Source: Lepas anatifera (lineage: Eukaryota; Arthropoda; Thecostraca; Lepadidae). From it: 64,000 bases of DNA. The translations under genes were made by a program, and so were the position numbers. Under the pieces are notes generated by a model. It saw only the letters and a list, made by a program, of their open reading frames with translations, was not told the origin of the DNA and searched no databases. Position 1 is the first letter of the stretch; each line of letters starts with the position of its first letter. Shown here piece by piece: positions 1 through 12,208 of the stretch. The stretch spans positions 1-64,000 of the forward strand of contig JAOTON010002226.1 of NCBI GenBank assembly GCA_034440635.1, written 5' to 3'.

Positions 1-2235
1 TTAATTCCCTCGGGCATCTTTGTGTTTTGCTTTGGACCTCCCTTTGTTTACACGATCTGAACTACTTATCTCTCCGCCTCAAACTGTCATTTCAGCATTT
101 TAAACTTCTAGTGTTGCATACGCATGAAATGTCAGATAGGCGTGTATGTCACATACACCTTGTGTGTTGTATTACTAATAAGTGTGTAAATTTTAAAAAG
201 TAATGAAAAACTGTATCATCTACCTTGATACCGAAAAAATACTATGGATTCGAAATTGGTGCCGGGAATTTTGTCCGCCAAGCATACTCAAATACCGATC
301 TTATTTCATGAACTCGCACTCATGTTTTTTTCAGTGTTATCGGCACTGCGCATTGCACAAACGCCTAACCCATAGATCTACCCACGGACACAATGTTCTC
401 CTACACCGCTCCCCTTCCCTTAGGCTGACAACAGGCACAACGACCACCATCCTCAACACTACACATGTGGGTGATACAATCCGCCCGCGACCGAGGCTTG
501 AACTCTGCGTCAGCGGGCGCCCAGCGTGACCCTCTCTAACCTCTGTGCCCGCGGGCAATCGCTGCTGCCGGCGAATGGCGGCCGCTGATTGGTGGAGACG
601 CGTTCCACTTGTATCGCGAGAAATTCAGCAGAAATTTATCCATGAAAATGATAGAGCTTCAAACCATGAGTCAGGAGATGTACTGACATTATGTTTTCCA
701 CACATTTCTAGCCATAACTTGCTCTCTATTGGCTTGATATTTGCCGCACTATCCGAGGCTGCTCTTCGGTACAGGCGAGACGGCGGCAGTCAGCACAGGC
801 TAGCCGGTGGCCGAGTTCGCTGAAGTGGGGAGTGTCGCGATGGGTTTCTGCCGAATGGAAAGGATTGGGGCCCAGTCCCAAGGTAACCGAGGGAAGGAGA
901 GAGACTTTCATAAATGTAAAACTTAACCGTCGGACGAGTTATAGAGAGTGAGGGCTAATAGGGAGCAACCCAGATAATACACCATATACGATAATATACC
1001 ATATACGATAGATAATATACGTGCTGCTTTGCTCCGCATCGGATATTGAAAAGGCACACAATCTGATTCAGGACTCAAAACATCATCGATGTGTATTGCT
1101 CATTATGTCTGAGGCTAGTTGTCTGAGGCTGTCTGAGGCTCTGTTGTTTGATAACATACTAAGTAGAATGCCACTATAGCGCAGTGGAACAGGTATTTGC
1201 TGATAATTCCCTCTATTTGCGCACTTTTTAAGGACTTTGCTTCATCTTTTGGTAGGGGTGCCCAAATCACCTTTGAGGGTGCCCAGCACATTCCAGTGGG
1301 GGGTGCCGAGGCACCCCAAAGAGATATAAATCCACACCCCTGCTATTGACAGAGAACTTGATGCAGAATAGGCATATCTTTCAGCAATGTGAACATTGGA
1401 AATGTTATGGTGGTTCCAACGCCAGAAATAAATAGTTAAATATATTTTATCAGATTTTTGTCCCATTGATTAGAAAACGTAAGAAAAGGACCAACACATT
1501 TGGCATGGGTATAAATGGTCTAACGCCAAAAATCTTCAAAGCGGATGCAGAAAAGCAAAATAGCGGGCCAGTATGCATATTGTCAATTTTAGGATGCATA
1601 TTCATATGCTGCTCGGTTATCTATTTTTTTATTGGCGCACCACTCAATAAGGAAGAGGGAAACACAGAAAACACTACATGGATCCTTGGTGTTGTACCGT
1701 TTTTCTTTATCCCTTGGCAGCCAAAGCGCCTCCAAACTACAAAAACGTGTCTTTTCTTCCTGATTGTAACCCCGAACTGCGATGACATGTTGCCCCTCCT
1801 ATCCCGTCACGGCTGTGCTGGGCCGGACGGTCACCGGGCAGCGCAGCAGGCAGCAGACAGGGTTCACCTGCTTGTGGCTGACCCTGTGAATAGTGGGCTA
1901 ATTACGATGGAGTGAGTCTAGCTATTGCGCTTATTTCCGTCTGTCAGAGACCGGACTGTCTGCGTTCCATGGTGGGACCCCACGTAGGGAACATTGCAAG
2001 AAGCATCTGGCTACATCTGGCTAGGGCGCGTACTAGTGCGGCTGGCCGAACCCACTAAGCGAGTCAGCCTAGTAAAAGCCTCACTAGAGTGCGGTGCGAC
2101 ACTTTTAAGTGTGGCTGACCGAACTGGGGTCAGGACCCGGTTCAGTCATCAACACCAATTCACTGAAATACCCTAGTGACACATACATCTGAGGGCGGGA
2201 AGGCGAATTGGGTTCCCTCAGCGCCACTAGTGACA
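1..2235. other. Unassigned sequence left of the first hAT element
   Basis: I see no recognisable exon, RNA gene or complete mobile element here. A CpG-richer patch at about 470-620 contains a reversed CCAAT box (gattggtgg near 578) and a weak B-box-like word on the minus strand. It could be a decayed SINE or a small CpG island. G-run sequence at about 1250-1320 resembles the ends of GC-rich MITEs. The stretch is presumably inside the next intron of the minus-strand guanylate cyclase gene, because that gene's downstream exons must lie to the left. Confidence 0.5.
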
Positions 2236-4045
2236 CTTACCAGCAGACTTGTTGATGACTCAACATTTTTGAGTCGACTCAACTCTGACTCATAGCTTAA
2301 AGGTTGACTGATTCTGAATCGACTGGCTGTGTTGAAAATGGTGAGCCGACTCGACTCAACCGAAATTCAGAAGTGAGTCGACACAACTCTGACTCAAATA
2401 TGCATTGAGTCGGAGTCGACTCCGACTCAGAATAGTGGCCAAGTATGTACACAAAAATGCACATTTCCTTTAATAGTACACAAATTCCAATACATTTATT
2501 CCTGGCATTACCTATTAAATAACTGCATATTTCTTTCAATAAAATTCCAATTGCAATGCATTAATCGATGACATAAGTTAAGTCTGCATAGGAATGAAGA
2601 TAGGTGCTAAATGCGAAGACATGAGTGAGATGAAGTGCCTGAAGGCTTTTCATTTTGAAGGTATGTCCATCATGAGTAAAGTCATAATTGAGGCAATAAG
2701 CGAGGTTTCAAACACAAAGAACAGGACGCAACATTTCAAAACATTTGACATTTTGAGTGGCAATTCCTGTCCCAGTGCATTCTGAACAATCCTGTGACAA
2801 ATCAAGCTTAAAAATACATACTAAGCCGCGTCGAACCGAACCTGTGCACCACCTCAATCAAAAACAAAACAATGGCGTTGTCCTCCCGATAAAGCTGTGG
2901 TAAATACTACAGATGGCGCACTGAAGACAGTACGCGTACCCAACCTCCGATAAGACAAAAGGTGACAATGAGGGCAGTTGAATAACGATAAATAGCAGAT
3001 TAAAAGTTACGTGACTTAAAAAAACTGAGAAAATCTGCAAACCTTGCCCTCAGGCTACAAAGCAAAGCTAATATCTTGTGGCGCACAATGATGGTTTTGT
3101 GACTGGAGTGGCGCGCGTGGGGTGCAGGGGATGCAGTGCTATGTTGTGTGCAGGCAGTGGGCGCTAAATAGGTAAATGATAATCAACAATTTAAAGAGTG
3201 GTGGTTTATGAGATACTTGATGTTTAGGGAATGCCAGAGATAGGACTGAGTTTTACTTTCTGTATAGAGAGATCAGTAGGTACAGTGTTGTGTCGTCGGT
3301 GTTTATATTATCTACCAGGGGATGTCCTCAAACTATGACAAATCAAAAAGTACTTTTAAAAAGCAGCTAATTGAAGCCTTTAGTTTCCGTTTTGACCCAT
3401 TTCAAGGTTTATGTGCAAAACAAGAATTTTGTTATCCTCTATCTGGCGCTTATATTACTTAGTTTTTTAAGTGTGCTCAGTTAACCAAAGAGAGAAAATA
3501 GAAAATAAAGATGTGGCTTCCTAAGAGTGAATTATTGCATGATTATTAGCTTATAACTTTTTATGGTGTGCACCCTGAAAGTCAAAAAGTCTAAATGTGT
3601 GCAAAATTCCATTTATCTGTATGATTTTGCACGCTATTGCTAATATTAAATGGAAAATACTAGGAAGTGTGTGTGCTTTTAAAACTGTATATTTTACACA
3701 ACTTAGTTTTGTTAATGACTGATCCCGGGATGGGTGTAGTGTTGATATGAATAATAATAAGTTCCCTATTATTAGCAAATTGCAATATAAAATCCTTCAA
3801 AATTATTTGCAAACATTTCTAAAATGTCAGTCATGTGATCACATATGTTAAGAAAAAGAGTGCTGAGTCGACTCAACTCCTGACTCACAGCTTAGAGGCT
3901 GATTCTGATTCTGACTCGACTCAAGTGATCGAGCAGTTGAGTCGACTCAGACTCAACCCAAATCTGGAAGTGAGTCGACTCTACTCTGACTCAAGAAAAT
4001 TTTGAGTCCGACTCTGAGTCGCGACTCAACAAGTCTGCTTACCAG
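2236..4045 (+). mobile_element. Non-autonomous hAT-type transposon with GAGTCGACTC subterminal repeats
   Basis: The element occupies 2244-4037. It begins CAGACTTGTTGA and ends with the inverse TCAACAAGTCTG, and it is flanked by an exact 8-bp duplication CTTACCAG (2236-2243 and 4038-4045). An 8-bp target duplication and a CAG-type end are typical of hAT transposons. Both subterminal regions are packed with GAGTCGACTC and TCTGACTC words, including a perfect 22-bp palindrome at 2407-2428. I see no transposase, so the element would need a helper. A diverged inverted copy lies at 20.7-23.2 kb. Confidence 0.88.
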
Positions 4046-5264
4046 TAAGGGCGGGAAGGTGAGGAGGTGGCCCTCTCTCCCAGCCGCACCAAGCTGCCCG
4101 GGTTGCCCGTCTCGCGGTGGTGCCCGTCTGGTGGGTGCATTGTAGCACGCGGAGGTTCATTTCGAAGTACCCATTTTACGTGTTAGTGGAATAAAAATAT
4201 ATGTGCACAACAATTTTCCGATTTTCTGGGTACTATATGCAAAAGTTTAAGAACTGCAAGGAAAGCAAAATGGCAAAATGGGAAAATAGGTTCTTTCGTC
4301 TGCTTTGATTTACTTGTTTCTGTTGGTGCAAGAGTAAAGTAAAAAAAAACAGAGCTGTCTTTGTGTAACTACCCTAAAGCGAACAGGACAAGAAAATACT
4401 GCAATAGATGTTTCGATGAAACTGTTTTCTGCCATTTTCAGTTTGCTCCAATGACCAATGTTTACATTTCGATTTTATATGTGTGGCTCAAGATGTTCTC
4501 TTGTTATCTGGCGTCATGTTTCCATGTTTTGCCTATTTACAAAACAGCGTAAAAAATAGTGTAAGAAAGAAACTCTCACCGTATTTTTAGACACTATTTG
4601 CTAATTGTGGCCAACGGCAGTAAAATATTTGTTCTAGGAGGACGGAAAAATTAGAGTATGAGCTGAGAGAAGTTGATTAACAGGAAGTGAGGAAAAGTGA
4701 AACAGGACGGAAGTGCATTTTTCTTCCGATGGTAATAATTACGAGAAAAGGCGATATAGGTCGAAAGGGTAACTTTATTTCACAATGTGATATTAATACC
4801 GAGTGTTCACACCACTCTTTCATCATATTCATTTTTGTGAGTGTATTTGCCATCGAACGGGGCAGGGAGAACTGATAGAACGGGGCCATATTTTTTCTTT
4901 AAGGGCGATCTTCTACTTTCAGCACATAAATTCATTGTATTTGTCGTTCCCACAGCACTTGCCTTTCCCACCGCATTTCCTGGTCTCATTGGTCAATCAT
5001 CTCCATGAACTGGTCCTGCGAGTTTACTTTTGTCAGTGCTATATTTCTTCATAGCCTAGTAGCATCATTATTATCATCATCACATGATCATTATGTGAAT
5101 CACATTATCATTACTTACTTATCAGCGCTATTAACACCAAAGTCAGCACCAGTGAGCTCATTACTTCATCCGGCCCGACGCATGTTGGGGTGTTTCCCCG
5201 TGCTTCGATTTAGGGCTGGAACAGCTGGGAGTGTTTGCCCGCGGCGCTGGTGGGCGTCACTCAC
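4046..5264. other. Intronic sequence, nothing recognised
   Basis: This lies downstream of the transmembrane exon of the minus-strand gene. A GC-rich patch follows the hAT element to about 4150. The rest is AT-rich. Frames at 4677-5054 are open on both strands, but their products resemble nothing I know. No kinase-homology-domain exon was found here. Confidence 0.5.
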
Positions 5265-5346
5265 CGGTACATGAAGAGTGACGACGCCAGCATGACCAGC
5301 ATCACGGCGCTGAGCGCGATGCTGACGATGGCGTACTTGGGCACCG
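5265..5346 (-). CDS. Receptor guanylate cyclase, transmembrane exon
   Basis: This 82-bp internal exon encodes 26 complete residues plus split codons at both ends: AVPKYAIVSIALSAVMLV, then a short hydrophobic stretch ending SLFMYR. It forms one membrane-spanning helix followed by a basic stop-transfer residue. The acceptor reads ccctgcag before the exon, and the donor is CCG|GTGAGT. The entry phase matches the exit phase of the exon at 7534-7672 (G plus CG makes Ala). In this family the helix joins the ligand-binding ectodomain to a cytoplasmic kinase-homology domain and cyclase domain. No such exon is visible to the left, so the following intron is longer than 5.2 kb. Membrane identity is certain from hydrophobicity. 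Assignment to this gene rests on phase, strand and order. Confidence 0.88.
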
Positions 5347-5787
5347 CTGCAGGGCAGAGTACACCAGTGGCTAGGCTATGCATCCATCTGGTTACAGTAT
5401 CTTGGCTGGAGAATTCGAGCAGCCTTAGGTCTGAGCATAGATATTTGACACTGTTTTGTAGATGTATGGTCGGATATGGATAGGTTTTGGATCGATATTG
5501 CCAGTCTGCATTGGCGTGGGTGTACCGGGCATGCTTCATTTTGAACCCGAATGGATCGGACCTTATCTGGCCATGATGTTCTCCACTGAGGAGGGCCACT
5601 CGCCACGTTAAAGACCCGTCCCCAGCACTCAGCCCAGCTTTTCAGCGCTTAATAGAACCATTAGCGCCGAGAAACCAAAGATATTGGAGATAGCTACCGG
5701 CATTTCTGGCCTTAGAGCCAACCTAGGCAGGCTGGACAAATTCCTTGAATGAAACTGTTGTCGGCGTCTAAGGAAACTTTTCCCTAT
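5347..5787. other. Intronic sequence, nothing recognised
   Basis: Intron between the transmembrane and juxtamembrane exons. An open frame on the minus strand here is only a continuation of the transmembrane exon frame. No repeat or RNA gene was seen. Confidence 0.5.
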
Positions 5788-6802
5788 TTAACACGCGCCC
5801 CGCTGGGGGGCGAAATTCGCCTCCTGGTTTTCCCCAGATATCGCAAAACCGAAGAGATGCAGAGCAACGAAACTAATAGCACCTTATTCCTGATTAATTT
5901 TACACATCTGACCAAATTTTTAAGGTAAGATTATGTCAGGTCAAGGAGCTATTCAAGGTCAAGTGACCCAACCTCAAAACCTAACATCACGAGTTTGAAG
6001 CGGCTCCTATGGAACATCATCGAACTGATCAGTTTCAAACTTTCACAATATGATGAAAGCATAAGGATCTAAAATCTGCTATCTCGGAATTTCGATATTG
6101 TTGACCTAAGGTGGGGTCAATTTTTTGGTTACCCCATTATAGGTCTATGGTGAAAAATAGTATGGGCTTGTTTTCTGTAAATACTGGATAGATAAGGCTG
6201 AAAATCCTCAAACCGTCTATTCTTACCACGATCTTGACATTAAAGATGAGTTTTTGAACATCTGACCTCTCAAAGGTCATGTCAGGTCCCAGGAGCATAG
6301 AGGGATTGTTTTGCCAATAACTTCTCACTGAATTGAGATAAAGCTCCTATTTTGCTTGCATTGTGCTTATATTGTCACGGGGAGTCGATTGATATGCAAC
6401 ATGACTATACCAGGTCACTCTGTGACCCTGACCTAGCTCGAGGTCAGACCATCTTCACTATTTGATCTAGCAAGGTCATATTATACATCGTTGGATTCGC
6501 CATAATGAGAGGAATCCAATGATGAATACAGATTTGCTCTATCTCTCCTGAGGACAGATCTAGAGAGAGAAACGTACACTGCTCTGTTGTAAACCTATGG
6601 AACCTTCTTTGACCTATGCTGACCTCAATACTGACCTGACATAAAAATGCTCCGCATAAAATCTCTTCGTCTTGTCAAGATTTTTCAAACGCTCTCCGTA
6701 ATTTTTCGTTAGCTTTCGTGGGAAATGAGATACGGAGGGGGGGCGAAAAACGCCCCCCAGCGGGGCGCTTCATGCCAGGGACCCCAGCGGGGCGCGTGTT
6801 AA
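5788..6802 (+). mobile_element. AGGTCA-rich TTAA element, subfamily A (copy A1)
   Basis: TTAA at 5788-5791 is followed by CACGCGCCCCGCTGGGG. The right end is the inverse, CCCCAGCGGGGCGCGTG then TTAA (6799-6802). The right GC-rich terminus is duplicated in tandem, with cccagcggggcgcttcatg before the final copy. The interior carries many AGGTCA/TGACCT hexamers, and I see no coding capacity. A TTAA flank is the signature of piggyBac-type transposition, so this is best read as a TTAA-specific MITE. The first half-site of the conserved DR4 is mutated in this copy. Confidence 0.85.
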
Positions 6803-7303
6803 GGTGTATAAAAGTTTTAAGATTAAAAGTTCGTCAATAGGGATTTATTTAAGGTAATTGCTACTTTTCTTCTAGATTTTGTGTATTTATTACTAAGTTT
6901 TTTGGTACCTCAGATATTCTAAAGTTAAAGGAATATAAAATATTCATTAGAAAATAGTTCAATCAGTAGTTTCAACCCATCTTGATTCCATATCCCATAC
7001 AGCATGTCCCTTGGATTTAGGTTTCGAAAAGCACACAGTGAGATTGAAAAAAAAATTATAGGATAACAATCATCTGAGCTTAAAAGGAAACATTACATTC
7101 CAACATGATCAAGTTGGTTATGAAAAATTCTGGACTTTTAAGATACGGAAGTGAGGAAGTGTCATGGAATGGCGGCAATACCTAATGCATACCTTATAAA
7201 GGTGCTGCGATTCAAAGAAAACATCACTAAGGGGGTTAAAGCCGCATGAGGTCTGACGAAAACATAAGTGCATTAACAAGCACATTAATACAGGAGACAT
7301 ACA
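6803..7303. other. Intronic sequence, nothing recognised
   Basis: AT-rich intronic DNA between the subfamily A element and a small MITE. No exon or repeat was recognised. Confidence 0.5.
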
Positions 7304-7447
7304 CATCAATACAGTGGCGGATACAAGGGGGAGCTAGGGGCTCAAGACCCCACCCCACCCCCCGAAATATCAGAGTGCCCATATTTGGGGAGGCTCAAGC
7401 ACCTTATCCCCCCGAAAGTTTGTCCTGGATCCGCCACTGCATCTATA
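7304..7447. mobile_element. 128-bp hAT-like MITE
   Basis: The unit at 7312-7439 starts CAGTGGCGGATACAAGGGG and ends in the inverse tcctggatccgccactg. The flanking octamers catcaata and catctata match at 7 of 8 positions. The interior is almost entirely G- and C-runs. This CAGTGGCGGAT-ended class is a widespread hAT-type MITE form, and 8-bp duplications fit that. Confidence 0.75.
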
Positions 7448-7533
7448 TAATTTAGCAAGAGAAATTGGTTGATTTGCTTATACTCGTACTTGCACAAGCA
7501 CCTATTTCTAAACAGAGCTGTATAAAGCCGTAC

Positions 7534-7672
7534 CTGTGTCGGGGCAGAGGGAGCCGTCAAACCCACAACGCGGGGTGTCTGGGGGAGGGGAGGTGCGCCT
7601 CCCAGACCAGTGGATCTTCTTGTCTCGCTCCATGGCGAACTCGTGTGTTACGCCGTAGTAGTTGGCCACCAC
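7534..7672 (-). CDS. Receptor guanylate cyclase, juxtamembrane ectodomain exon
   Basis: This 139-bp exon encodes 46 residues plus one base. The acceptor is cttttgcag|GTGGTGG (phase 0) and the donor is ACACAG|GTACGG (phase 1). The protein begins VVANYYGVTHEF, continues through IHWSGRRTSPPPDTP and ends RCGFDGSLCPDT. The order 'VVANY, IHW, PPPDTP, CGFDGSLCP' is characteristic of natriuretic-peptide-receptor-type guanylate cyclases. It is the segment between the ligand-binding fold and the membrane helix, and the two cysteines in CGFDGSLC sit in the juxtamembrane signalling motif. The reading frame joins upstream to the exon at 12117-12208 and downstream to the transmembrane exon without a frame break. 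This is one of the strongest diagnostic exons in the window. Confidence 0.95.
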
Positions 7673-8130
7673 CTGCAAAAGCGTGTAGCACAGTGTAGCA
7701 GCGCTGTAGCATGCAGCAATGCTTTTCACCCCTAGTCCGGTAACGGGCTGGAATCACCAGCGTTCTTAGAATACCAGGATCTACTGGTCTGATTCTAAGA
7801 AGTGAAATTAGAATCTATTTTATGAGGCTTTACTTTATTTGGAAAAATCAAGCCCAGTAGTTTAAAATTGTGCAATGGGTAGAGGGTGCAACATGTGCAA
7901 TTTTCTAAATGCATTTAGGTTATAACTCTTCGCCCTTCTGCATGATTTTCATACAAATATTTTGTATTCATAAATGATGTTTGGAAAACTGATATATTTT
8001 TGATACCGGTGAAAAATCAAACCCCATTGACTGTTCCAGGTCCAGAACTATGGGGCGAAATACATACATTTTACCAGATTTATGTTACATGGATAAGTTA
8101 ACGTAAGATACTGCGGGATACCTCTGACAT

Positions 8131-8173
<43 letters not shown>

Positions 8174-8237
8174 ACAAACTGACAGAGGCAGAAGCAGGAG
8201 TATAGAATACTGGTGCGAAAATGCATATTGCCGATGT
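7673..8237. other. Intronic sequence with a TA microsatellite
   Basis: Mostly AT-rich intron. A (TA)n run of about 40 bp lies at 8132-8171. Nothing else was recognised. Confidence 0.6.
8132..8171. repeat. (TA)n microsatellite
   Basis: An uninterrupted alternating T-A run of about 40 bp. It is likely to be polymorphic in length. Confidence 0.95.
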
Positions 8238-9442
8238 TTAACCTTCGCCCGGGTGGGGGGGTCTTTTTAGACCCCCCTCTGGTTTTTCCGAAGTGACCAA
8301 AAAACGGCGGCGCGCAGCGCCGCCAAACTTGGTCTAGCTATTCCTTCATCATTTTTACATCTTTCCTGATAATTTTGGCTCAAGGTCATATCAGGTCAGG
8401 TCACCAGGTCAGGTGAAGTGACCTCACCCTCAAAAAATACTTAGGACGGCATAACTAAAAGAAGGGTTAATCGATCAAGTTGAAACTCATACCACATCTT
8501 GGGCCCACCAGGAGCTACAACATTTGTTCCGGGATTTTTGATATTGGTGACCTAAGGTCATGTGCAGAGCATGACCTCCCCATTGACAATGCATGGGGAA
8601 AATTACGAAATGAGCTTTTCTCAGTAAGTATGGATGGAACCAACTTCAAACATCGGTTGCGACTTGCTCTTAGCCCATTTCTGAAGCTGATACCAAAATT
8701 TTTGACTTGTGACCTTTAAAAGGTCACCTTAGGTCAAATAAGCATTTTTTGGTGTTTTTCTCTATAAATTTTGAATAAAATAAGATAGAGCTTTTATTTT
8801 GTCACCAAAGTGTTTGTATAGTCACTGGAAGTCAAATAATATACATCATGACTATACCAGGTCAAGTTGGGTCAGACCGTTGACCTGGGTCAGGTCAAAT
8901 TCTTAAATTTGACCTGGCATAGCAATATCATATATCATTCGATTTGTATTGACGAGAGGATTGCAACGGTGCATAAACTATGGCTGTATCTTGTTTGGTT
9001 TGGAAGCTATTAGCGAAAAAGTAAACGCCCTTATGCATGGGTGGCTATGGACATTCCTAAGAATATGCCCAATATTTAGTGACCTGTAGCTCCCTAGACT
9101 TTGACCTGACACGAAAATGAATGCCACTGTAATGAAAGCGCATCTCAAGAGCTTTCGAATGGTGTTAGAAAAATGTTTCTAGCTATCATAGTTTCTGAGA
9201 TATAGGAGGTTTTCTTAGTATACCTCATATTAGCGATTTTGACCTATTTTGATCTCTGGTGACCTTGATATTGACCTGACAAGAAAAATGACCGAAGTAT
9301 TTTCGATATCATTTTCGAAGAGCTTTCGATTGCCGTTTTGCGCTTTTTTCTAGCTCTCTTAGTTTTTTAGATCGTGGGGGGTCTTTTTAGCCCCCCCACC
9401 AGGGCGAAGGTGGCTCGTACCCGCCACCGGGGCAAGGGTTAA
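8238..9442 (+). mobile_element. AGGTCA-rich TTAA element, subfamily B (copy B1)
   Basis: TTAA at 8238-8241 and 9439-9442 encloses a 1.2-kb element. It begins CCTTCGCCCGGGTGGGGGG and ends with GCCACCGGGGCAAGGG, with GTCTTTTTAG next to the G/C runs at each end. Just inside the left end are a small hairpin (cggcggcgcgcagcgccgcc) and five half-sites within 42 bp. AGGTCA occurs at 8383, 8393, 8398 and 8406, and TGACCT at 8419. The first pair is a direct repeat with a 4-bp spacer. No coding potential was seen. It lies in the intron between the exons at 7.5 and 12.1 kb. Confidence 0.85.
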
Positions 9443-11583
9443 TAGGCATGTCAATATGGCAAAACCCGAGCAGGGAGTGTAAATGACTTGTCTCCTCGCT
9501 CCAACTATGATTAAAGTTTTCCTTAGCCATTCCTGAAGCCAATTGCACAATCAAACTCCTGCCCCATGCATTGTACTTAGTGAGCGAACAAAGGGTTTCA
9601 CAGGCGTGAAATTCCTGTAAATTACAGAACCTGAGCACGCCTATTCCATATCATGATTATATCACAGGTGTGGTATGATGAGCTGTATGCCCTCGACCGT
9701 GCTGTAATTAGTGCTTTCACCCTGCAGGAATGTCATCCACTAACATAGAAACCCTACATTTTCAGCTACTGTAACCGCCTCTGACAAGAATAAATAAAAA
9801 ACAAATATGAATAAGACATCACCTTACATCCCATCCACAATATTGAGACATTCGAACTACTCCCGATATTTAAAAATACGATTCTGTTCTAGGAAGACGA
9901 AAACATGCGCGGTAAAATAAAGTTTGCAAATATATCCTCCCTGGGCAAGATGTTATCTCAAAACTTTCAGAGAGTCTACCCAATTTAACTTTAGGAGAAA
10001 TTAGAATGTTTCAGAAGTTTAACGCGAACCGCCTATAGGATATCGCGGAAAACATGATGTGGGGTATAATCTGGCCTCTGACAGGAAGTTCAATGCAAGC
10101 GAGTGTAAGAGTAATCAGCGAGGCATATGCAGAATCAACAGACCGTTGACAGGGAGAAGATGATCACAATATTTACAGACATAGTTCGAGCCGACTTACC
10201 ATAATTCCGAGCATTTTTTAAAGTATGGCTATGATTAAGAGGATCCGTTTGATAGGTCACCCTCAAGAGCGCCTTACCGTGGTCCTGAAGTTTCTTATTT
10301 ATTACCAAAACAATTGAATTCCTCAGATGTTTATTTTCAACATTCTAGCTCCATGTAATGGTTGTATTTTTTGACAGCCAAGATGATACGAAAAATGACA
10401 TACAATTCGAGCCCAAGACAACAAACATTATTTTGACAAACCATGAGCATTTTTAATGTCCCAGGAACCTTTGATAAGTCCATGATACAAAATGGATGGT
10501 TAAAATGATATAAAACTTTCAATCGGTTGTGTTGTATGAGTTTCAAAACTTTACGAAAACCCAGACACGATTGTTCTGTTCTTGTCTTTAGAACACCCCT
10601 AGTAATCCCAGACAACTACTTCTACGAACCATCAGAGGCAGCGCCACGGAATTTATTCCTAGGGGGGGCGGACCCCGGACTGGCGACAACCGGGTGGAGG
10701 GAGGGGGGGTTAGGAGGCAAATTCTGGACATTTTCACTGCATATGAAACACTGACGAGATGCACTTCAGCAATACATTTATGCAGGTTCAGGAAGGTAAC
10801 AGAAGAAAATGCAAAAAAATAACTCGAGGTCCAAATTCTTTTGGAAGAACGTCCCCCTGATTCGCGAGAAGGGGGACACGTCCTCCCTTCCCCCGTCTCC
10901 TCCTCCACTCTCGACGCCCATGCAAACCATGGGAAATAGGGAATACAGTTCTAATAGTTCGAACGTCTTTCTATTGTTGACTTTAGTCACTGAATGCATT
11001 GAGTGACTAAATGAACGTGAAATTATCTACAGAGGTCGGAAAAAGTGGCTACCCGTCACCAACTGAATTTCAAATCAAACTTGTATAACTCTGAATATTG
11101 AGCTATGACACTAAAAATGATTATTTTTCAGACCCTGTGATTATTTCTAAATCTTCCTTAGCGTATTGGCAGAGTGAAGGCCAGCTTCTTACGCTGATGT
11201 ATGCACAATCGTGCCTATTTTGTCGCCAACGTGATCTACTCTTGCCACCAACACTGTTGACGAGTTGGCAGCTTTTCGACCTCTGATTATCTATGCTTCA
11301 TCTCCATTGTCGGCTTTGAACTTGATACATTGATCCCCAAAACTCAGAAATAGTATGTTTAGAGCACCACTAAGCTACGCAAAAATGTCAAAAACGAATG
11401 CTGCCTCTTCGGTAGTTTTTCCTCCAAAAGGCAAATGAGGTTCGCTTTTTCCGCAACGCAGATGTTGTTTGCCCAGCTGGTTTACTTAGACGACGTATGA
11501 AATCAGGCGAATGTAACTCCTTTAGCTAAGCTTGCACGAAACACTGAGTCAAGGTCGATTTCCTCCTTTCAACGCTTTAAGAA
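9443..11583. other. Intronic sequence, mostly unassigned
   Basis: No exon was recognised. A G-run patch at about 10655-10720 gives open frames on both strands but looks like a GC-rich MITE remnant. The sequence at 10860-10925 is C-rich for the same reason. The rest is ordinary AT-rich intron. Confidence 0.45.
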
Positions 11584-11790
11584 TTTTGGGGCTTGTCGAC
11601 ACACCAACTGCCAGAGTTATATGGCGTCGCAAACGTTTTCCCTCTTGGAAGGATTTCCTGGTAGTCAGATTGCTCCTTGCTCAGATAACTCCGGCTGACC
11701 CGGGTTTAAGGCTCGATTAATTATAATTCATCAAGCCTGAAACCCGGATCAGCCGCGTGGAAAGCAAGCTTGCTAACCACTATAACATCG
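11584..11790 (-). mobile_element. tRNA-derived SINE, family 1
   Basis: On the minus strand the element starts with a tRNA-like head: an A-box resembling TAGTGGTTAGCAAGC and a B-box resembling GGGTTTCAGGC. It ends at the plus-strand side with GGGGCTTGTCGACACACC. The tail is shared with four other copies in the window (24231, 32366, 50467, 53711). The head looks internally duplicated, with a second cccgggtttaaggctcg block at about 11698. Confidence 0.65.
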
Positions 11791-12116
11791 AGTCCCCCCA
11801 TCAACTCTTCCCGGTATTCAGTCTTGTTTCCCAAAACATCACACACCACAAACGTTAATTCGATCACGCATCATTATTATTATAATCAATTAACAACACT
11901 AAGGTGATTTAAATGGGATGCCGACTCAGAATATGCACCTTAAATTATGGGGCACGGTGATGCTAACGCTAAGAAAATATACTGTAGTGTAATGTATAAT
12001 GCGTGTAACACAGATGCAATGATAATGGCTCATCCAATAGCACATCGAATGCCTTTAAACTGGGTGTTCTGCCTGTGTACAGCTGCGGTACCCCTGTACA
12101 GCAGTGTTGGCCGTAC
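11791..12116. other. Intronic sequence, nothing recognised
   Basis: Short AT-rich stretch between the SINE and the exon at 12117. No feature seen. Confidence 0.5.
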
Positions 12117-12208
12117 CTCGAAGGCGCCAGTTTCCTGGTCCATGTCCAGGAGCGAGTAGTCGGCCTTCCTGTCACCGTTGCCGTCAATAGACACCATGCC
12201 GGTGATAC
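12117..12208 (-). CDS. Receptor guanylate cyclase, ectodomain exon with the [11 protein letters not shown] motif
   Basis: This 92-bp exon is two bases plus 30 codons. The acceptor is gtgatgtcacag|GTATCAC and the donor is TTCGAG|GTACGG (phase 0). The protein reads [20 protein letters not shown] then [10 protein letters not shown]. In natriuretic-peptide-receptor-type cyclases this 'ID.NGDR..DYSL.DMD..TG.F' block is the end of the membrane-proximal lobe of the ligand-binding fold. The first codon is completed by the G left over from the exon at 15023-15209. The upstream splice site sits at the edge of a 34-bp tandem array whose units repeat the acceptor and the first seven exon bases. The true start was chosen because it is the copy that runs into conserved coding sequence. 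Confidence 0.93.

Noticed and set aside
4677..5054. Overlapping frames on both strands left of the transmembrane exon as kinase-homology-domain coding sequence
   Set aside because: None of the products shows kinase-homology motifs, and no splice sites with matching phase were seen.
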